NCBI GenBank assembly: GCA_947501315.1
Contig: CANMXH010000096.1
Location: forward strand, 1 to 8,291
Direction of reading: 5' to 3'
DNA length: 8,291 nt
From: Caulobacteraceae bacterium
GTDB taxonomy: Bacteria; Pseudomonadota; Alphaproteobacteria; Caulobacterales; Caulobacteraceae
The notes under the pieces are model-generated. The model ran no database searches and was not told where the DNA came from. It saw only the letters and a program-made list of their open reading frames with translations. Positions 5,743 to 8,291 of the stretch are shown piece by piece. Position numbers and translations under genes: made by a program. Positions within the stretch are counted from its first letter, which is position 1, and each line of letters opens with the position of its first letter.

Positions 5743-6264
5743 ATGATCGCCGTCGTCTTCGCCGTCATCCTGCAACAGGCTGCCCCCCTCCCCGCCGCAA
5801 CCGGTCAGGTGGTGTGGGAAACTCCGGCGCCCGTCGAGGCCGCTGAACCGGCCGCGGTTGAACTTCCGCCCATTCCCGACTCCGCCCGTGCCGATCCCTG
5901 GGGCTATGAGCGGGCCGAATGCAGCCCGCTGATCCGGTCCGGTCAGGAAACCCTCGAGGCCTGTCAGGCGCGGGTGCGGGTGACGCTGGCCGCCCATCTG
6001 GGAGCCGACCTGCCCGCCGGCCTGGCCCCGGCGGGGGCGGTCGATGAATGCCGTCAGGCGGCGGCGGGCGACCGCTATGCCCTGCAATGCGGCGCGCCCT
6101 CCCGGCCGCAGCGGCCGGCGACGGTGCTGGAGGAGCGGTCCTGCGAGACCCGCCCGCGCGTCCAGGCCGCCGGCGGTGTGGCCTGGACCGAGGAGTGCCG
6201 TCCCGCCAGCGGCGTCGGCCGGGACGAGGGCGGCCTGAGGGTCCGGCTGGGCGGCAAGGACTAG
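5743..6264 (+). CDS. Secreted six-cysteine protein of unknown function
   Basis: I do not recognise this 173-residue protein. It starts with a short hydrophobic segment, MIAVVFAVILQQAAPLPA (1-18), that looks like a signal peptide with cleavage around residues 14-20, then a Pro/Ala/Glu-rich linker (26-45). Six cysteines are spread over the mature part at 60, 74, 103, 116, 134 and 152, an even number that would allow three disulfides in the periplasm. GAGGAG lies 7 bases before the ATG, a strong ribosome-binding site. The gene begins 34 bases after the VWA stop and is probably co-transcribed. Its TAG overlaps the stop of the convergent NUDIX gene. The codon pattern and signal sequence make it a real gene; the function is open. 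Confidence 0.75.
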   Translation: MIAVVFAVILQQAAPLPAATGQVVWETPAPVEAAEPAAVELPPIPDSARADPWGYERAECSPLIRSGQETLEACQARVRVTLAAHLGADLPAGLAPAGAVDECRQAAAGDRYALQCGAPSRPQRPATVLEERSCETRPRVQAAGGVAWTEECRPASGVGRDEGGLRVRLGGKD

Positions 6265-6779
6265 AAGCGGCCCCGCAGCCAGACGGCGACGGCCCAGGCA
6301 TGGGCCTCGTGCCGCAGCCGGGTCAGGGCCTCAAGGGGATCAAGCCAGACCAGGTCGTGGTCGGCCTCGACCTTGGCGGCGGGGTCAAGGGACAGCTGAT
6401 CGGCGATCCAGAACCCGCCCGTGTTGTTGATGGGCCTGCCGTCCGTCTTGCGGAAATACTGGGACGCCTCGGCAATACGGGTCAGGGGCCGGACCGTCAT
6501 GCCGGCTTCCTCGAGGAACTCGCGGACCAGGGCCTGTTCTTCCGTTTCGTCGCCATCCACGGCGCCGCCGGGCAGGTCCAGATAGCTGCCCTCGCCGCGA
6601 TCGATGCGGACGCAGGCCAGTTGGCCGTCATGGATCACCAGTCCGAAGGCGGTGGCACGCGGTTGGTAGTCCAGGCCGGGCTCGGCGGTGCCGAACTGGA
6701 GGCGGGTGGCCGGGGTCACAGGGCGAGCAGGGTTCACAGGACGAGAAGCGGCCGGCAGGGAGCGGGGAGCGAAGTTCAT
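6261..6779 (-). CDS. NUDIX hydrolase
   Basis: NUDIX enzymes hydrolyse nucleoside diphosphates linked to another moiety, often as housecleaning enzymes. The 172-residue protein has a perfect NUDIX box GX5EX7REUXEEXGU at residues 72-94 (G72-AVDGD-E78, then R86-EFLEEAGM). The preceding SYLDLPGG and the following QYFRKTDGRPINNTGGFWIAD fit the alpha/beta/alpha fold. The substrate is unknown. The first 38 residues are Pro/Ala-rich with a six-residue tandem repeat (RPVNPA-RPVTPA), and homology probably begins near LQFGTAEPGLDY, so GTG codons at 6737 or 6719 are alternative starts. No good Shine-Dalgarno precedes the ATG, but a promoter-like -10 ends 9 bases upstream of it, so a near-leaderless mRNA is plausible. 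It converges on the upstream secreted-protein gene, sharing CTAG at the stops. Confidence 0.92.
   Translation of the reverse strand: MNFAPRSLPAASRPVNPARPVTPATRLQFGTAEPGLDYQPRATAFGLVIHDGQLACVRIDRGEGSYLDLPGGAVDGDETEEQALVREFLEEAGMTVRPLTRIAEASQYFRKTDGRPINNTGGFWIADQLSLDPAAKVEADHDLVWLDPLEALTRLRHEAHAWAVAVWLRGRF
6715..6750 (-). repeat. In-frame 18-bp tandem duplication in the NUDIX N terminus
   Basis: Two adjacent 18-base units (6715-6732 and 6733-6750) match at 14 of 18 positions and encode RPVTPA and RPVNPA. The length is exactly six codons, so the frame is kept. Each unit contains a GTG codon that could act as a start. Confidence 0.6.
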
Positions 6780-6788
6780 CGGGCGCGA

Positions 6789-6816
6789 GCATTAGCGGGG
6801 CCTCGGGGCCTGTCCA
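6789..6816 (-). promoter_or_regulatory. Putative promoter for the NUDIX gene
   Basis: On the minus strand TGGACAG (6816-6810) and GCTAATGC (6796-6789) are separated by 13 bases. They match TTGACGS at 5 of 7 and GCTANAWC at 6 of 8 positions with spacing inside the Caulobacter range. The -10 ends 9 bases before the ATG at 6779. Confidence 0.35.
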
Positions 6817-6898
6817 GTCGCGCGAGGGGGGAATCCGTCTCTGTTTTGAGGATTTGGGGTAATGATCATTTCCTGCGGGGATCGGGGGGAGTGTTGCG

Positions 6899-7609
6899 AT
6901 GGTGTGGTGGTGGTGGATCGCTCCGGCGGTCGTTGGCCTGATCGGTACGGGACTGCTGGTCCGTGGCCTGCTGGCCCTGTTCAAGGGACGGATATTCAGC
7001 GGCCTGCTGGTCGGGGCCGGCGGCGCGGGCCTGATGGCGATGGGCGCTATCGCTGCCCTGCTGGCGCTGGACGTCCAGACCTACGGTCGGTTGACCTATG
7101 AGCGGCCGGTGGCAACGGTACAGACACGCCAGCTCGGCCCCCAGTATTTCGAAGCCACGGTGATGCAGCCCGGCAAGGGTGAAAACGCGCCGGGGGTCAG
7201 CAACCTGTTCCCGCTGCATGGCGATGAATGGCGCATCGAGGCGCAGGTGCTGAAATGGAAGCCCTGGGCCAATGTGCTGGGGCTGGACGCACAGTACCGG
7301 CTGGACCGCCTGTCCGGCCGCTATCAGTCGGTCGAGCAGGAGATCAATGCGACCCGGAGCGTGCATCCCCTCGCCGGCGGAGACGCCGGGCCGGGCTGGT
7401 TGCCATGGCGGATCAGTGCCTGGGACACGGCGCGGAAATACCGGAAACATGTCGACGCGGTCGACACCCTTTACGGCGGCGGCGCCTATATGCCGATGGC
7501 CGACGGGGCCCAGTATGAGGTCTGGATCACCCAGTCCGGACTGGTGGCGCGTCCCGTGAACGACGCAGCGCGGAATGCGTCCGCCGGGGGTTGGACGGAA
7601 GTGGAGTAA
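6899..7609 (+). CDS. Membrane-anchored protein of unknown function with two N-terminal transmembrane helices
   Basis: The 236-residue protein opens with MVWWWWIAPAVVGLIG, four tryptophans followed by a hydrophobic helix (about 5-27), then a short basic turn (FKGRIF, 28-33) and a second helix (about 35-58). The remaining 175 residues are soluble and rich in aromatics, with blocks such as GPQYFEATVMQPG (80-92), EWRIEAQVLKWKPWANVLGLDAQYRLDRLSGRY (110-142) and TLYGGGAYMPM (190-200). With two helices the C-terminal domain would lie on the same side as the N terminus. I recall similar conserved hypothetical proteins, sometimes loosely labelled as multidrug efflux pump components, but nothing here shows transport. 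GGGGGAG lies about 8 bases before the ATG. It diverges from the NUDIX gene, and its stop lies 4 bases before the left hairpin of the repeat cassette. Confidence 0.8.
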   Translation: MVWWWWIAPAVVGLIGTGLLVRGLLALFKGRIFSGLLVGAGGAGLMAMGAIAALLALDVQTYGRLTYERPVATVQTRQLGPQYFEATVMQPGKGENAPGVSNLFPLHGDEWRIEAQVLKWKPWANVLGLDAQYRLDRLSGRYQSVEQEINATRSVHPLAGGDAGPGWLPWRISAWDTARKYRKHVDAVDTLYGGGAYMPMADGAQYEVWITQSGLVARPVNDAARNASAGGWTEVE

Positions 7610-7613
7610 GTAT

Positions 7614-7671
7614 CCTTCTCCCCCTGCGGGAGAAGGTGGCAGCCGAAGGCTGACGGATGAGGGGTCGCACC
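7614..7671 (+). repeat. Left inverted repeat with REP-like hairpin
   Basis: A perfect hairpin occupies 7614-7636 (stem CCTTCTCCC / GGGAGAAGG, loop CCTGC). It is followed by GTGGC, a small second hairpin CAGCC-GAA-GGCTG (7640-7652), and the block CGGATGAGGGGTCGCACC ending at 7671. The first hairpin lies 4 bases after the stop codon at 7609 and may end transcription of that gene, although no T-run follows. It is the mirror partner of 8074-8133. Confidence 0.85.
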
Positions 7672-7681
7672 AGCGGCACCA

Positions 7682-8032
7682 TCAGTCCGTGGCCAGTCTG
7701 GCGTCGGCGGCGGTGAGGATCACCGCGATAACCTCTTGCGGGCGGTTCTCGATCTGCTGGTTGGGAAACCTCAGAACCTGGAATCCCTGCCCGGTCAGCC
7801 AAGCGTCCCGCGCCACGTCGGAAGCGCTACCTTCATGCTGAGGACCGTCGGCCTCGACGATCAACCTGTGCCTCAGGCAGATGAAATCGACGATGTATCT
7901 CCCGATCGTGAACTGACGGCGGAACTTGAGATTCTGCAGCCGGCGGTCGCGCAGGAGTTTCCAGATGCGGCGTTCGTAGAGGACGGGTTTATGCCGCATC
8001 TCCTTCGCGCGCTGTTGGAGCCATTCGTCCAT
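7682..8032 (-). CDS. DUF559 / Vsr-like PD-(D/E)XK endonuclease-domain protein
   Basis: The 116-residue protein is a full-length member of the DUF559 family, which shares the restriction-endonuclease-like fold of very-short-patch repair (Vsr) nucleases. Visible landmarks are Glu20 in LYERRIWKLLRDRRL (18-32), the core KFRRQFTIGRYIVDF (36-50) with Asp49, LIVEADGPQH (57-66) with Glu60-Ala-Asp62 and His66, then RDAWLTGQGFQVLRFPNQQI (75-94). The active site reads D-x10-E-x-D instead of ending in lysine, as is usual in this family. All these residues are intact, so it may be active on DNA, but no substrate is known to me. No Shine-Dalgarno precedes the ATG at 8032. It is the only gene in the inverted-repeat cassette, ending 10 bases from the left repeat. 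Confidence 0.88.
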   Translation of the reverse strand: MDEWLQQRAKEMRHKPVLYERRIWKLLRDRRLQNLKFRRQFTIGRYIVDFICLRHRLIVEADGPQHEGSASDVARDAWLTGQGFQVLRFPNQQIENRPQEVIAVILTAADARLATD

Positions 8033-8073
8033 AGGTTGTTTGAAGCATGACTGCGTCGGTCTGTCGAGAGCGC

Positions 8074-8133
8074 GGTGCGACCCCTCATCCGACCTCGCTG
8101 CGCTCGGCCACCTTCTCCCGCAAGGGGAGAAGG
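8074..8133 (-). repeat. Right inverted repeat with REP-like hairpin
   Basis: Read on the minus strand this repeats the left copy: hairpin CCTTCTCCC-CTTGC-GGGAGAAGG (8133-8111), GTGGC, a different middle (CGAGCGCAGCGAGG), then TCGGATGAGGGGTCGCACC ending at 8074. Stem and inner block are conserved while the middle is replaced, so the family has exchangeable centres. The hairpin begins 5 bases after the flhA stop and may terminate flhA transcription. Confidence 0.85.
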
Positions 8134-8138
8134 AATTT

Positions 8139-8291
8139 CTACACCGTTCCGATCGTCCGCAGGCGGGCCCTCGGGTGGACCTCGTTCTGGCTCATGACCA
8201 CGGTCTGGCCGCGGAAGCGTTCGATGATCGAGCGGACATAGGGGCGGATCTGCGGGCCGGTCAGCAGGACGGCGGTCTCGCCGGCCATGGC
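8139..8291 (-). CDS. flhA: Flagellar biosynthesis protein FlhA, C-terminal end (partial)
   Basis: Only the last 50 codons are in the window. They read AMAGETAVLLTGPQIRPYVR, then SIIERFRGQTVVMSQNEVHP, then RARLRTIGTV and TAG. This is the characteristic end of FlhA: VLLT-P-IRP-VR, the IIERF helix, and the S-x-NE(V/I)-P motif followed by a final TIGTV/TVGTI strand. FlhA is the large inner-membrane component of the flagellar type III export gate, and this cytoplasmic C-terminal subdomain contributes to its substrate- and chaperone-docking ring. The reading frame is open through the window edge. The gene is convergent with the membrane-protein gene across the repeat cassette. Confidence 0.92.
   Translation of the reverse strand, partial: AMAGETAVLLTGPQIRPYVRSIIERFRGQTVVMSQNEVHPRARLRTIGTV

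Larger units (their letters stand above)
7614..8133. mobile_element. Inverted-repeat cassette enclosing a DUF559 nuclease gene (putative mobile unit)
   Basis: Two inverted repeats of about 60 bp (7614-7671 and 8074-8133) bound a 402-bp interior holding one gene. Each repeat is built as outer hairpin, variable middle, and conserved inner block GGATGAGGGGTCGCACC facing the gene. The interior GC is lower (33 of 60 bases in row 7861-7920) than in neighbouring genes. The cassette fits exactly between the stop codons of two convergent genes, 4 bp from one and 5 bp from the other. No transposase, resolvase or clear target duplication is present, so mobility is an inference from structure. Confidence 0.55.

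Noticed and set aside
4491..5768. A 425-codon open frame on the minus strand, antisense to the VWA gene
   Set aside because: It lacks domain signal, is rich in Arg/His/Leu/Gln as expected from reading a GC-rich gene backwards, and lies opposite a well-supported VWA gene.
6048..6941. A 297-codon plus-strand frame crossing the secreted protein, NUDIX and divergent promoter region
   Set aside because: It overlaps two supported genes and an intergenic region and shows no recognisable motif; it is a GC-rich shadow frame.
7614..8133. CRISPR array or phage attachment sites as an explanation for the paired repeats
   Set aside because: There are only two copies in opposite orientation with a gene between them, no regular spacers, no integrase and no tRNA target.

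Overview
This window looks like a piece of a high-GC alphaproteobacterial chromosome, most likely Caulobacterales (Brevundimonas/Caulobacter-like). The pointers are the high G+C, the xseB gene running into what looks like the isoprenoid synthase gene downstream of a histone-deacetylase-family gene, the last 50 codons of flagellar flhA, and promoter-like sequences resembling the Caulobacter housekeeping consensus TTGACGS-N10-14-GCTANAWC. The genus is an inference from gene content and protein style, not from a marker gene.

Left block (1-3245), all on the minus strand and transcribed right to left: histone-deacetylase-family amidohydrolase, histidine phosphatase, small cupin, secreted cyclophilin-type peptidyl-prolyl isomerase, xseB (exonuclease VII small subunit), and the first 11 codons of a gene that is probably ispA. 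The xseB-cyclophilin gap is filled by a 201-bp imperfect palindrome (377-577) with 52-bp arms that resembles a MITE or other dispersed repeat. Promoter-like sites with the same architecture precede xseB and the cyclophilin gene.

Middle block (3355-6264), all on the plus strand and tightly packed: GNAT acetyltransferase, a MntA-like minimal nucleotidyltransferase and HepT-like partner (a likely type VII toxin-antitoxin pair with lower GC and a TTG start), a CoxE-like von Willebrand factor A protein whose ATG overlaps the hepT stop, and a secreted six-cysteine protein of unknown function. Its stop overlaps that of the convergent NUDIX hydrolase gene on a shared CTAG.

Right block (6261-8291): NUDIX hydrolase (minus), a two-helix membrane-anchored protein of unknown function (plus), then a 520-bp cassette (7614-8133), then the flhA 3' end (minus). 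The cassette is a DUF559/Vsr-like PD-(D/E)XK nuclease gene enclosed by inverted repeats of about 60 bp. Each repeat carries a perfect 9-bp hairpin at its outer end, 4-5 bp from the stop codon of the neighbouring gene. This is the best candidate in the window for an undescribed mobile unit: a repeat family apparently linked to a small nuclease rather than to a recognisable transposase.
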